The translations under genes were made by a program, and so were the position numbers. From Breoghania sp963678585 (GTDB lineage: Bacteria; Pseudomonadota; Alphaproteobacteria; Rhizobiales; Stappiaceae), in the NCBI GenBank assembly GCA_963678585.2, contig CAXXGA010000002.1, positions 2,418,001 through 2,482,000 of the forward strand: a DNA stretch of 64,000 bases. The letters run 5' to 3'. The notes under the pieces were generated by a model. That model was not told where the DNA came from. It saw only the letters and a list, made by a program, of their open reading frames with translations, and made no database searches. Below, in pieces: positions 17,424 to 26,117 of the stretch (within the stretch, counting starts at the first letter, position 1; the number at the start of each line of letters is the position of its first letter).

Positions 17424-17683
17424 GGTGTGGACTCATAAATGAGATAGGAATGGTTTGGCTGAGCGGTTCGAATGCAAGGCGCAACCCCGCTGGAAACCAT
17501 TCGGTTTTCAAGGGCTTGCAACGGCGCAGTCGGATCGCTCAGCCAAATCCGACAGGACGGCGAAAGGGCTTCGACCTGCTACGTCGTGCCGCTTGAGCGG
17601 GCACAAAGCCCGCTCTGCCCGTCTCTCCTTGCATCTCTTCGCCCTTTCGCCGCCATTCCTGGCTCATTTATGAGTTCACACCC
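17423..17683. mobile_element. 261-bp MITE-like element with 31-bp terminal inverted repeats
   Basis: The ends start GGGTGTG and match as 31-bp inverted repeats with 28 identities (17423-17453 against the complement of 17653-17683). A TA dinucleotide flanks each end (17421-17422 and 17684-17685), the target duplication of IS630/Tc1-mariner transposons. Inside are further exact inverted repeats: 17454-17465 with 17536-17547, 17559-17569 with 17641-17651, and a 7-bp hairpin at 17596-17614. There is no transposase, so it is non-autonomous. Short open frames inside look like chance. Confidence 0.8.
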
Positions 17684-17713
17684 TAGGACCGAACGCGGCA
17701 AAGCCCTCTGACG

Positions 17714-18079
17714 CTAGAACATGCGCATGCCGTTGGGCACCGGTCTGTCGGGCCCGGCGAGCACCACTTCGCCGTTTTCATCGGGAAAGCCCACCGTGAG
17801 GACTTCCGACTTGATCGGCCCGATCTGGCGAGAGGGAAAATTGACCACGGACATCACTTGCCGCCCGACAAGCGTCTCCGGCGTGTAATGACGGGTGATC
17901 TGGGCGGAACACTTGCGCACCCCGATCTCCGCTCCGAAATCGATATGCAGGATATAAGCGGGCTTGCGTGCCTTCGGGAAATCCTTCACCGCGATCACCG
18001 TCCCGACGCGGATATCGACCTTCAGGAAATCGTCGAACGCGATCTCGGCGGCGCGCTGCGCCGTCATGTCCTTGTGCAT
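17714..18079 (-). CDS. csaA: CsaA-like tRNA-binding protein / export chaperone
   Basis: A 121-residue OB-fold protein of the tRNA-binding family, similar in length to B. subtilis CsaA (about 110). Conserved motifs are DDFLKVDIRVGTV, AYILHIDFGAEIGVRKCSAQIT, VVNFPSRQIGPIKSEVL and the ending PDRPVPNGM. Relatives bind tRNA as dimers and can act as secretion chaperones. The ATG at 18079 has GGAGGGG upstream. It is the last gene of the minus-strand run ybjN-proC-tetR-csaA, next to the mobile element. Confidence 0.88.
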   Translation of the reverse strand: MHKDMTAQRAAEIAFDDFLKVDIRVGTVIAVKDFPKARKPAYILHIDFGAEIGVRKCSAQITRHYTPETLVGRQVMSVVNFPSRQIGPIKSEVLTVGFPDENGEVVLAGPDRPVPNGMRMF

Positions 18080-18187
18080 GGATGTTGCCCCTCCGAAAAA
18101 CACCACTGCCATGACAGAACAGGCATTTGCCCGTGCTGTCGAGCAGCTCCGCGCATTCCTAACGGAAAGTTTTCAGAAAGCCCCGCC

Positions 18188-18892
18188 TCAGGCCGGAGCG
18201 GAAGCATCCGGTGTGGAGGAACCGGCGTCGGGCACCGCATCCTCGGCACCTGCCGCGCTATTGCGCTCGCGACGACTACGGGCCTCGCTGAAGGCGCGCC
18301 TGAAGGGTCGGCACCAGCGCTCCGCGCGGTCGATCCGCTCCATGATTCCGGCCCCGCGCTTCAGTTCGCGATCGAGCGCCGCCATCGTGGCCGCCTGACC
18401 GGGATCCTCGTCCTTGAACCAGACCTTCAGGACCCGGAGGAAGGCGACGACAAGCGCCTGCGTCAGCGCAAGCCCGCTGAGGCCACTGACGGTGATGCCC
18501 GCCGCGGTCAGCATCCAGCGCTGCGAGGTGAGAGCCAGGGAATTGAGCTCCGCCGCCAGAACCGGCTCGCGTCGCGCCGCGCGAGCCAGCGCACGAAGCG
18601 CGGATTTGTGTTCCTCAAGTGCATCGAGGCGACGCATCAAGACATCGAAGAGACGGTCGACAGCCCCCTCCTCTGCGAGATCCGGATCGCTTCCGTCGAG
18701 CACTTCCGCATCGATCCGGCGGAAATAATCGGCAAGGATCGCCATGCGCCCGTCATAGGTCTTGCGCAAGGCGGACGGCTTGACCTTGGCACGCTCGGCC
18801 ACCTCCGCCATGGTCACATCCGGCCACGGCTTTTCGGCAACCAGCTCCATGAAGGCATCGAGGATGGTCTTGCGGGTCTTTTCGCTCGTCAT
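18188..18892 (-). CDS. TetR-family-like regulator
   Basis: A 234-residue protein with a TetR-type N-terminal helix-turn-helix (about 3-50: TRKTILDAFMELVAEKP, VTMAEVAERAKVKPSALRKTY). The usual LYxHFxxKexL is replaced by ALRKTYDGRMAIL, so the recognition helix is atypical. The C-terminal domain has a hydrophobic helix (LSGLALTQALVVAFLRVLKVWF), as in COQ9-like and other TetR relatives that bind lipids, and a charged disordered tail. The ATG at 18892 has GGAG seven bases upstream. Operator and ligand are unknown. Confidence 0.75.
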   Translation of the reverse strand: MTSEKTRKTILDAFMELVAEKPWPDVTMAEVAERAKVKPSALRKTYDGRMAILADYFRRIDAEVLDGSDPDLAEEGAVDRLFDVLMRRLDALEEHKSALRALARAARREPVLAAELNSLALTSQRWMLTAAGITVSGLSGLALTQALVVAFLRVLKVWFKDEDPGQAATMAALDRELKRGAGIMERIDRAERWCRPFRRAFSEARSRRERNSAAGAEDAVPDAGSSTPDASAPA

Positions 18893-18945
18893 GGCAGGCT
18901 CCTCCCTTTGACCGGAGAGATAGGCCGCCAATCGGGCAAAGGAAA

Positions 18946-18969
18946 GGCCCCACCGCTCCGGCGGGGCCC
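18946..18969 (-). terminator. Hairpin terminator after proC
   Basis: A GC-rich 9-bp stem with one wobble/mismatch position, which on the minus strand is followed by TTTCCTTT. It lies between proC and the tetR-like gene, so some transcripts should end here. Confidence 0.6.
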
Positions 18970-18991
18970 CATAATCAGCACGGTTCCGGCG

Positions 18992-19807
18992 TCAGCTCAA
19001 TTCCTGCGACCGCTTCGCCGCTGCCGCAACCGCCGCATCGAACAGCGGCTGGAAGCCGTCATCCGCCATCAGGACGTCGAGCGCCGCAGCGGTCGTGCCG
19101 CCCGGAGAGGTCACGTTCTTGCGAAGCGTACCCGCCTCGAGGTCCGAGCGGTAGAGAAGTTCACCGGCTCCCGCCACTGTCTGACGGGCAAGCTTGGCCG
19201 CCAGTTCCGGCGACAGCCCCGCCTTGCGCCCGGCTTCCGCCAGACATTCCGCCACCAGGAACACATAGGCGGGCCCGGAGCCGGAAACGGCGGTGACCGC
19301 ATCCATCTGGCTTTCGCTCTCCAGCCAGGCCACCGCGCCGATACCGGAAAGAAGCCCCTCCACAAGCGCCTTCTGATCTTCGGAAACGGCAGGGTTGGCG
19401 AAAAGCGCCGTCATGCCGCGCTGCACCTGTGCGGGCGTGTTCGGCATGGCGCGCACCACCGGCACCTTGCCGAAGGCCGCCTCATAGGTCGCGATCATCT
19501 TGCCGGCCGCTACCGAAACGATCAGCGTTTCAGGCCCGACGATGGGTTTCAGCGGCTCAAGCGCCGCGTCCATCATCTGCGGCTTGACCGCCACCAGCAC
19601 CACCGCGGGCGCCACATCGGACGGAGCCTCGGTAACGTGGCGGATGCCTTTTTGAGAAAACAACGCGGCCATTTCGTCGGAAGGACGGGGGTCGCAAACG
19701 ATGAGAGCGGCCGGATCGATCCCCTGATCGACCAGACCGCTGAGCATTGCCCCGCCCATCTTGCCGGCACCGACAAGAAGAAGGGGGTTTGATTTTGAGA
19801 GATTCAT
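18992..19807 (-). CDS. proC: Pyrroline-5-carboxylate reductase
   Basis: A 271-residue cytosolic enzyme for the last step of proline synthesis, reducing pyrroline-5-carboxylate with NAD(P)H. The N-terminal Rossmann motif reads LLVGAGKMGGAML, VRAMPNTPAQV follows, and the C-terminal signature around SGSGPAYVF and NVTSPGGTTAAAL is complete, including the substrate-binding Thr and Ser. The ATG overlaps the ybjN stop by four bases. Confidence 0.96.
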   Translation of the reverse strand: MNLSKSNPLLLVGAGKMGGAMLSGLVDQGIDPAALIVCDPRPSDEMAALFSQKGIRHVTEAPSDVAPAVVLVAVKPQMMDAALEPLKPIVGPETLIVSVAAGKMIATYEAAFGKVPVVRAMPNTPAQVQRGMTALFANPAVSEDQKALVEGLLSGIGAVAWLESESQMDAVTAVSGSGPAYVFLVAECLAEAGRKAGLSPELAAKLARQTVAGAGELLYRSDLEAGTLRKNVTSPGGTTAAALDVLMADDGFQPLFDAAVAAAAKRSQELS

Positions 19808-20304
19808 GCTTCGCCGACAGTCTCGAACATGACCGTTTCCAGCGCCTCCGCGGCGCTTTTCCCGGCCCAGACAACAAACTGGAACGCCTGATAGTAGCGT
19901 TCGCAGGACTCAAGAGCATTATTCAGCAGGCCTTCGATCTGCTCCGGATTGGCCTCGGCACCGCCTGCCAGAAGCAGGGACTGGCGGAAGATCACGACGC
20001 CTTCGCGGTTCCACAGATCGAAATGGCCCATCCAGAGTTGCTCATTGACCAGCGCCAGCAAGCGAACCACCTCGGTGCGTCGCGCGTCGCCGACCTTCAG
20101 GTCGAAAGCGCAGGCCAGATGCAACGCTTCCACGTCTTCCATCCAGGAGAAAGAGACGTGATAGTCGCACCAGTTGGCCGCAACGGAGATCGTGATCTCA
20201 TCTTCGCCCGAGCGTTCGAACGCCCAGTCGTTGATGGCTGCGATCTGTTCGATTGTGTCGACGGGATTTGAAGGCCGGTCGGCTTCGATTTCGATCAGGC
20301 TCAT
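19804..20304 (-). CDS. YbjN-domain protein
   Basis: A 166-residue soluble protein with the YbjN fold, related to type III secretion chaperones. It is acidic at the N-terminus and has characteristic segments such as NWCDYHVSFSWMEDVEALHLAC and NEQLWMGHFDLWNREGVVIFR. The YbjN family affects motility, biofilm and stress in enterobacteria, but its biochemical role is unsettled. It overlaps proC by four bases, an arrangement common in Hyphomicrobiales, so the two are co-expressed from the long intergenic region upstream. Confidence 0.85.
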   Translation of the reverse strand: MSLIEIEADRPSNPVDTIEQIAAINDWAFERSGEDEITISVAANWCDYHVSFSWMEDVEALHLACAFDLKVGDARRTEVVRLLALVNEQLWMGHFDLWNREGVVIFRQSLLLAGGAEANPEQIEGLLNNALESCERYYQAFQFVVWAGKSAAEALETVMFETVGEA

Positions 20305-20751
20305 GAGCGATCTCCGCGCCTGGCATCTGAAAGAGCCAACTCATGCCGCTTAAGCGGGCTTGAGCGCCCAATCAGGCTGAGTGTGAAAGATAAGGACTTA
20401 AGCAGTCAAAATCTTCCGGACGATTCCACACCGAATTTCATCGTAAGGCCGTGACGACCTTGTGACAATATCTACGAATCTATCTTTGTATTCAGTATAG
20501 ATCGAGAATGCCGCAGTGCGAAATCATTCCTTTGTCGCGCCTTCACGATTCCTTGTGGAGAAGCCTCGGCCGAAACCGGCCGCCGCCATGGAGGAATCGC
20601 CGGGAACCGGCCTTGTGAAGCCGTGAAACCATGCCCTGCCCGGGCTTGCCTCACCGCTGTAACGCCAATCCGGCAGGCCGTATCGGCGGTAAATCCGCGG
20701 TGGATCAGGGACGATGCGGGGCCTTTTCGCGGCCCCGCGATTACTCAACCG
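20305..20751. promoter_or_regulatory. Intergenic region, 447 bp, upstream of ybjN-proC
   Basis: Between the ybjN start and the ubiK terminator. Positions about 20370-20530 are AT-rich and probably hold the ybjN-proC promoter. A perfect 12-bp palindrome CCGCTTAAGCGG lies at 20346-20357, and CTTAAGC recurs near 20396. The 20540-20700 part is GC-rich without a supported gene. Confidence 0.4.
20716..20738 (-). terminator. Hairpin terminator after ubiK
   Basis: An 8-bp perfect GC-rich stem (20716-20723 with 20731-20738) immediately downstream of the ubiK stop on the minus strand. The U-tract is weak. Confidence 0.55.
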
Positions 20752-21093
20752 TCAGGACGCGTCCGCGCCCTTGGCGGCGGAACGACGCGAAGACGCGGAC
20801 TTGGACGAGGATTTCGCCGCAGGCTTTTCTGTCTCTTCAGCGCTGCCTGAAAGCGCCTTTTCGAGCGCCTCGACGCGGGCTGCGAGAGTGTCGGCCTCCT
20901 CGCGGGCGCTGGCGGCCATTTCCTTCACCGCCTCGAACTCCTCGCGAGAAACCACGTCCATGTCGGCTAGGAAGCGCTCGGCCTGCGCCCGGAAAGCGGT
21001 TTCCACTTCGCGGCGAACACCCTGCGCCATACCGGCGGCATCGGTCATGAGCTTGGCGAAATCGTCGAAGACACGATTGTTGGATTGGGTCAT
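20752..21093 (-). CDS. ubiK: UbiK-like accessory factor (BMFP domain)
   Basis: A 113-residue protein. The N-terminal amphipathic helix FDDFAKLMTDAAGMAQGVRREVETAFRAQ is followed by a coiled coil with the BMFP-type sequence VVSREEFEAVKEMA...REEADTLAARVEALEKAL (about 55-88), then a Lys/Ser/Ala-rich disordered tail. The architecture matches UbiK, a trimeric membrane-associated factor that supports ubiquinone synthesis. The ATG at 21093 is preceded by AAGGAG; an upstream start would add six residues. It is divergent from lgt. Confidence 0.82.
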   Translation of the reverse strand: MTQSNNRVFDDFAKLMTDAAGMAQGVRREVETAFRAQAERFLADMDVVSREEFEAVKEMAASAREEADTLAARVEALEKALSGSAEETEKPAAKSSSKSASSRRSAAKGADAS

Positions 21094-21383
21094 GGCGAAC
21101 TCCTTGGCCATCGGCGATTCAAATTCGGTGCGATCCGCCCAAAACGATCAGGTGACGATCAGATCTGGCAGCATCCGGGCGATCCTGTCCCCTCTAGTTA
21201 TGTCGGTTTGCACCCCACTGCAACATCTGCTCCGGCCACCACCCCCTGCACGATGGTGTGAGTGGACTTGACTACGCCTGCGCAAATGCCCAACGTCCGC
21301 CGCGAACCGGCCCGGCAGCGTTCGACAAGCCCGCCGGCACGCGTCATTACCGACGCCGTTTGTGCCCGATACGATGAGGCCCG

Positions 21384-22214
21384 ATGCCCCTTCTCGCCAT
21401 CCCCTTTCCCGCCATCGACCCTGTGCTGATCGAACTGGGTCCCTTCGCGCTGCGCTGGTATGCGCTGGCCTATATCGTCGGCATTCTGCTTGCCTGGCGT
21501 TACATGATGCGGCTGGTGCGCCAGGAGCGGCTGTGGAACGGCACGCAGCATCCGTCCGTCGCAGATATCGACGATTTCGTGCTCTGGGCGACCTTCGGCA
21601 TCGTGCTGGGCGGCAGGCTCGGCTACGTCGTCGTCTACAATCTGCCCTACTTCCTGGAGCATCCGGGTGAGATCCTGCATGTCTGGCAGGGCGGCATGTC
21701 CTTCCACGGCGGCTTTCTAGGCACCGTCGTCGCCATGATCATTTTCGCCCGCCTGCGCGGAATTTCTCTGCTGACGCTTTTCGACCTCGCCGGAACCGCC
21801 GCCCCAATCGGCCTCTTCTTCGGGCGTCTGGCCAATTTCGCGAATGCGGAGCTTTGGGGCCGGGTGACCGACGTGCCCTGGGGCGTGGTCTTTCCGAACG
21901 CCGGGCCGTTCCCGCGCCACCCAAGCCAGCTTTACGAGGCGGCCCTTGAAGGCGTTCTGCTCTTCATCGTGATGCGGCTCCTGAGCCACCGCTTCCGCCT
22001 GCTCCAGCGCCCTGGCTTCATCGCAGGCGCCTTTTCCGCCGGTTACGGCGTCACGCGCACCTTCGGGGAATATTTCCGAATGCCCGACGAGCAGATCGGC
22101 TTTCTCTCCTTCGGCACGACCATGGGCATGCAGCTTTCGCTGCCGATGGTCATTGCAGGACTGGCGCTGATGATCTGGGCCGCCCGACGCCAGCCGCAAA
22201 AGGGCGCAAAATGA
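21384..22214 (+). CDS. lgt: Prolipoprotein diacylglyceryl transferase
   Basis: A 276-residue inner-membrane enzyme that moves diacylglycerol from phosphatidylglycerol onto the lipobox Cys of prolipoproteins. About seven membrane segments are present. The Lgt signature GRLANFANAELWGR (about residues 148-161) and the GGRLGYVVVYN, GGMSFHGG and HPSQLYEA motifs are complete, including the essential His and Arg. Its substrate pgsA product and a likely client lipoprotein (25557) are encoded nearby. Its stop overlaps the next start by four bases. Confidence 0.96.
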   Translation: MPLLAIPFPAIDPVLIELGPFALRWYALAYIVGILLAWRYMMRLVRQERLWNGTQHPSVADIDDFVLWATFGIVLGGRLGYVVVYNLPYFLEHPGEILHVWQGGMSFHGGFLGTVVAMIIFARLRGISLLTLFDLAGTAAPIGLFFGRLANFANAELWGRVTDVPWGVVFPNAGPFPRHPSQLYEAALEGVLLFIVMRLLSHRFRLLQRPGFIAGAFSAGYGVTRTFGEYFRMPDEQIGFLSFGTTMGMQLSLPMVIAGLALMIWAARRQPQKGAK

Positions 22215-23317
22215 CCGAAACGCCCTTCAAGACCCGCATCCGCGAACTGATCGAGACGACCGGTCCGATCACGGTTGCCGACTACATGTCCATGTGCCTG
22301 TCGGACCCCGACCACGGCTATTACATGACCCGCACGCCTTTCGGCAGCGAGGGCGACTTCACGACCGCGCCGGAAGTAAGCCAGATGTTCGGCGAACTGA
22401 TCGGCGCATGGTGTCTGGAAGCATGGGCAGGCATCGGCAGGCCCGAAACCGTCCATCTTGTGGAACTGGGCCCCGGTCGCGGCACGCTGATGGCCGACAT
22501 GCTGCGTCTCGCCCGGCTAGAACCCGCTTTCGCCAAGGCTGTCCGCGTCCACATGGTGGAAACGAGCCCGCATCTGCGCGACCTCCAGCAACAGACTCTC
22601 CACGCCGCCCCCGTCGCCTGCGCATGGCACGAAACGCTGGCCAACGTGCCCGAAGGCCCGACATTGCTGGTTGCCAACGAGTTCTTCGATGCGCTGCCCA
22701 TCCATCAATATGTGCTCACCCGCGAGGGCTGGCGCGAGCGGATGGTCGGGCTGAGCCCGGAAGACGGCAGCTTCATCTTCGCGGCCGGCCCCGGCCGTCT
22801 CGACACCGATGAACTGCCCGCAGATATCGCGAACCCGGCAAGCCGCAATATCGGCCCCGGCGCGATCCTCGAGACCCAGCCGCTTTCCAATGCGATCATG
22901 TCGGAAATCGCAGCCCGTCTGAAAGCCCATGACGGCGCGGCGCTCGCCATCGATTACGGCTATGAGCGCACCGCCATCGGCGACACCCTGCAGGCGCTGG
23001 AAAAACATGCTTTCGCCGATCCGCTCGCCAATCCCGGCGCAGCCGACCTCACCGCGCATGTGAATTTCGAGGCGCTCGCACGCGCCGCAACCGCAGCCGG
23101 GGCCACCGCGCACAGGCCGATGACACAGGGCGACTTCCTCGTCGCGATGGGCCTTCTGGAACGCGCCGGACGCCTTGGGTCCGGCAAGGAACATGCGGTG
23201 CAAGAACGCCTGCGCGATGACGTGGAACGCCTTGCCGCCCCCGACCAGATGGGCACCCTTTTCAAAGTTCTGGCGGTGACCGGCCACGCCTCTCCGCCCC
23301 GTCCCTTCAAAACCTAA
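22211..23317 (+). CDS. MidA/NDUFAF7-like SAM-dependent methyltransferase
   Basis: A 368-residue protein of the MidA (DUF185) family. It has SAM motif VELGPGRGTLMAD (about residues 79-91), an early GYYMTR..GSEGDFTTAPEVSQMFGE block that defines the family, and LLVANEFFDALPIHQY. Mitochondrial NDUFAF7 symmetrically dimethylates an arginine of complex I subunit NDUFS2; the bacterial role is presumed to be similar in NADH dehydrogenase assembly. It starts within the lgt stop codon (ATGA). Confidence 0.9.
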   Translation: MTETPFKTRIRELIETTGPITVADYMSMCLSDPDHGYYMTRTPFGSEGDFTTAPEVSQMFGELIGAWCLEAWAGIGRPETVHLVELGPGRGTLMADMLRLARLEPAFAKAVRVHMVETSPHLRDLQQQTLHAAPVACAWHETLANVPEGPTLLVANEFFDALPIHQYVLTREGWRERMVGLSPEDGSFIFAAGPGRLDTDELPADIANPASRNIGPGAILETQPLSNAIMSEIAARLKAHDGAALAIDYGYERTAIGDTLQALEKHAFADPLANPGAADLTAHVNFEALARAATAAGATAHRPMTQGDFLVAMGLLERAGRLGSGKEHAVQERLRDDVERLAAPDQMGTLFKVLAVTGHASPPRPFKT

Positions 23318-23454
23318 TACCCCTCCCCTTCAAAACCTGATGCCCTTCCCCTTCACGACCCGGCACCGCGTCTTCCCTTACGACAATGTTTGACAGTCCC
23401 CACGCCACGCCGCAGGATCGCGTGCCGCGGTTTTCTGTTTCGATGAGGCCCCAG

Positions 23455-24222
23455 ATGATTTCCGCCCCCGATCTCGCAGACCTTCCCGGCATCGCCCACG
23501 GCTATTTCACCCGCAATGGCGGCGTCTCCGAAGGCATCTATGCAAGCCTCAATATCGGCCCCGGCTCCGATGACGCACGCGCCAACGTGCGTGAAAACCG
23601 CGCCCGCGTCGCTTCCCGCTTCGGTCTCGACGCCGACCGTCTCGTCAGCCCCTATCAGCACCATTCGGCCATTGCGGTCACCGTACGCGAACCCTGGGCC
23701 GTGGGTGAAGGCCCGAAAGCGGATGCCATGGTCACCGACCAGCCCGGCATCATCCTCGGCGTATCCACCGCCGATTGCGGCCCGGTTCTCTTCGCCGACC
23801 CTAAAGCCCGGGTCGTGGGCGCGGCCCATTCGGGCTGGCGCGGCGCACTGGGCGGCATTCTGGAATCGACCATCGAGGCGATGATCGCGCTCAATGCCGC
23901 ACGCGACCGCATCGTTGCGGTCCTCGGCCCCTGCATTTCGGCGAAAGCCTATGAGGTCGGCAGCGAGTTCGTCGACAGCTTCAAGGCACATGACCCGGAG
24001 AACGGACGATATTTCACGCCGTCCGAAAGGCCCGGCCACGCGATGTTCGATATGCCCGCCTATATCGTGAAGCGCCTGCAGGCCGCAGGCATCGCGCACG
24101 CCGCCAGTCTGGGGCGTTGCACCTATTCGGAAGAAGACGATTTCTATTCCTATCGCCGTATGACCCACCGTGGCGAAGGCGACTATGGGCGTCAGGTTTC
24201 CGCCATCTGCATCAGGGAGTAG
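23455..24222 (+). CDS. pgeF: Peptidoglycan editing factor / purine nucleoside phosphorylase (PgeF/YfiH)
   Basis: A 255-residue protein of the former laccase-domain (YfiH) family. The metal ligands are visible: His in YQHHSAIAV, Cys in STADCGPVL and His in AAHSGWRG. Family members act as purine nucleoside phosphorylases or adenosine deaminases, and in E. coli PgeF removes wrongly incorporated amino acids from peptidoglycan precursors. ATG 23455 was preferred (GAGG six bases upstream) over ATG 23443 and 23386. It belongs to the lgt-midA-pgeF run. Confidence 0.92.
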   Translation: MISAPDLADLPGIAHGYFTRNGGVSEGIYASLNIGPGSDDARANVRENRARVASRFGLDADRLVSPYQHHSAIAVTVREPWAVGEGPKADAMVTDQPGIILGVSTADCGPVLFADPKARVVGAAHSGWRGALGGILESTIEAMIALNAARDRIVAVLGPCISAKAYEVGSEFVDSFKAHDPENGRYFTPSERPGHAMFDMPAYIVKRLQAAGIAHAASLGRCTYSEEDDFYSYRRMTHRGEGDYGRQVSAICIRE

Positions 24223-24227
24223 TGACC

Positions 24228-25379
24228 ATGGCATTGCATTTCGAGCGCAGCGAGTTCAACGCCCGGCTGGAAAAGGTTCTGGCCGAGATGAAGAAGCGCA
24301 AGCTTGATGCGATGCTCATGTTTGCGCCTGAAAGCCACTATTGGCTGACCGGCTACGACACCTTCGGCTTCTGCTTCTTCCAGTGCCTCGTGGTGCTGAA
24401 GGACGGCCGCTTCGTACTTTTGACCCGCGCCCCGGATCTGCGGCAGGCCAATCACACCTCCATCATCTCCGATATCCGCATCTGGGTCGATCTCGGGGAA
24501 GCCTCGCCCGTCGGCCAGTTGAAGGACCTGCTGTTCGAACTGGACCTGCTGGGCTGTGATCTTGGCGTGGAATACGACACCCACGGCATGACCGGGCGCA
24601 TAGGTCGCGAGCTTGACGAGGCGCTGCGTTCCTTCGCCGATCTCCATGACACCTCCGATCTCGTCCCCCGCCTGAGGGCGATCAAGAGCCCGGCGGAAAT
24701 CGCCTATGTGCGCAAGGCGGCCGAACTCGCCGACGAAGCCTATCGCGCCGGCGAAGCCGAAATCCGGGCGGGCGCGGACGAGGGCCGCATTCTTGCCGCC
24801 ATGCAGGGCGCGGTTCTGGCCGGAGGTGGCGACTATCCCGGCAACGAGTTCATCGTCGGATCCGGCATGGACGCCCTGTTGTGCCGCTACAAGAGCGGAC
24901 GACGCAACCTGAGCGCACGCGATCAGGTCACGCTGGAATTTGCAGGCGTCTACCGTCACTACCATGTCGCGCTGATGCGAACGGTGCTGACCGGCGAAGC
25001 CACGCCGCGCCATATCGAACTGCACGAAGCCGCTATCGCCGCCCTTGAGGAGGTGGAAAAGACCCTTCGTCCGGGCAACACCTTCGCCGATGTCTTCGAG
25101 GCGCACGCCCGCGAGATGGACCGCCGGGACCTGATGCCCCACCGGCTGAACGCCTGCGGCTACTCGCTCGGCGCGCGCTTTGCGCCTTCGTGGATGGACT
25201 GGCCCATGTTCTACCGCGGCAACAAGGTGGAGATCGAACCGAACATGGTGCTCTTTGCGCATATGATCCTGATGGATTCGGAGACCAACACGGCCATGAC
25301 GCTCGGCTGCACCTACCTGACGGGCGAGAACGAGCCGCACCCCCTGTCGCAATTGCCCCGCGATCTGGTTGTCAGGTAG
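24228..25379 (+). CDS. M24 (aminopeptidase P/creatinase-fold) protein lacking canonical metal ligands
   Basis: A 383-residue protein with an N-terminal creatinase-like domain (about 1-135) and a pita-bread catalytic domain (about 145-383), similar to Xaa-Pro peptidases. The canonical Asp-Asp-His-Glu-Glu ligands appear replaced: LEFAGVYRHYHVALMRT has Glu and Ala at the two Asp positions, NACGYSLGA has Tyr for the GHG His, and LFAHMILMDSE lacks the EP glutamate. It may be a metal-independent hydrolase like creatinase or ectoine hydrolase rather than a peptidase. It starts 5 bp after pgeF with AGGGAG as ribosome binding site. Confidence 0.8.
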   Translation: MALHFERSEFNARLEKVLAEMKKRKLDAMLMFAPESHYWLTGYDTFGFCFFQCLVVLKDGRFVLLTRAPDLRQANHTSIISDIRIWVDLGEASPVGQLKDLLFELDLLGCDLGVEYDTHGMTGRIGRELDEALRSFADLHDTSDLVPRLRAIKSPAEIAYVRKAAELADEAYRAGEAEIRAGADEGRILAAMQGAVLAGGGDYPGNEFIVGSGMDALLCRYKSGRRNLSARDQVTLEFAGVYRHYHVALMRTVLTGEATPRHIELHEAAIAALEEVEKTLRPGNTFADVFEAHAREMDRRDLMPHRLNACGYSLGARFAPSWMDWPMFYRGNKVEIEPNMVLFAHMILMDSETNTAMTLGCTYLTGENEPHPLSQLPRDLVVR

Positions 25380-25556
25380 CGAACAATCAGATCACCGGGT
25401 TGTAACAGGCGGCTGGATTCCGGAGCCAAATACGGCTAGAGCAGACCCGATGCGGCGTGGAAGTCTCTCGCAGACTGACTGCGCACCAGACACGATGAAC
25501 GAAACGGCGCCGAACGAAACGCGCCCATTGCCGACGGATGACAGGCGAAAGCTGGC

Positions 25557-26117
25557 ATGAACGAGCGACGTTTCCTTTCAACCCGACACACCGCACTCAA
25601 GGTCTTTTCGAACCATCGGCGTCATGCGGCCCTGTTTGCCGGGCTCCTGATGGTTTCTGGCTGTGCGGGAAGCCTCCCCCCCGGCCTCGTCGGAGAAGGC
25701 GGCGGCAACACCTACACCCCGCCCCCGATGGCGGAAACCGTGCCGGCCAGCGAGGCGACCTTCGCCTTTGAACCCTTCAACGGAGTGCCCGGCAACACTG
25801 CCGATTCGCTGTCCAACCGGCTTGGCAACGAAGCCAAGCGACAGGGGCTGACCCTCGTGCGCCGAGTCGGCGCGCCCTCGACCTATCGCGTGAAGGGGCA
25901 CCTGTCGGCGGCAGGCGACAACTCCTCTTCGACCATCATTTACGTTTTCGATGTCTACGATGCCAACGGGCGGCGAGTTCACCGCTTCTCCGGTCAGGAG
26001 ACCGCCAGTGCAACCAGTGGCGACCCGTGGACCGGCATCAGCGGTGAAACGCTCAACCTGTTGGCGGAACGCACGATTCTGGCACTGAAGTCATGGCTGA
26101 GCGGCGCCTCCGGATAA
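25557..26117 (+). CDS. Putative lipoprotein, unknown function
   Basis: A 186-residue exported protein. A basic N-terminus and hydrophobic stretch (AALFAGLLMV) lead to a lipobox VSGC, with the lipidated Cys near residue 37. After a Pro/Gly-rich linker a compact domain follows (about 70-180: NRLGNEAKRQGLTLVRRV, STYRVKGHLSA, IIYVFDVYDANGRRVHRFSGQE), suggestive of a small alpha/beta envelope domain. No family is recognised. The residue after the Cys is Ala, so transfer to the outer membrane is likely. It lies between the M24 gene and prs. Confidence 0.75.
   Translation: MNERRFLSTRHTALKVFSNHRRHAALFAGLLMVSGCAGSLPPGLVGEGGGNTYTPPPMAETVPASEATFAFEPFNGVPGNTADSLSNRLGNEAKRQGLTLVRRVGAPSTYRVKGHLSAAGDNSSSTIIYVFDVYDANGRRVHRFSGQETASATSGDPWTGISGETLNLLAERTILALKSWLSGASG

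Noticed and set aside
17455..17711. Two short plus-strand frames (72 and 79 codons) inside the mobile element
   Set aside because: They lie in structured inverted-repeat DNA, have no ribosome binding site and no protein-like motifs, so they are best seen as chance frames of the element.
17858..19792. A 644-codon plus-strand frame opposite csaA, the tetR-like gene and proC
   Set aside because: The composition is Arg/His-rich without domains, and it covers three well-supported minus-strand genes.
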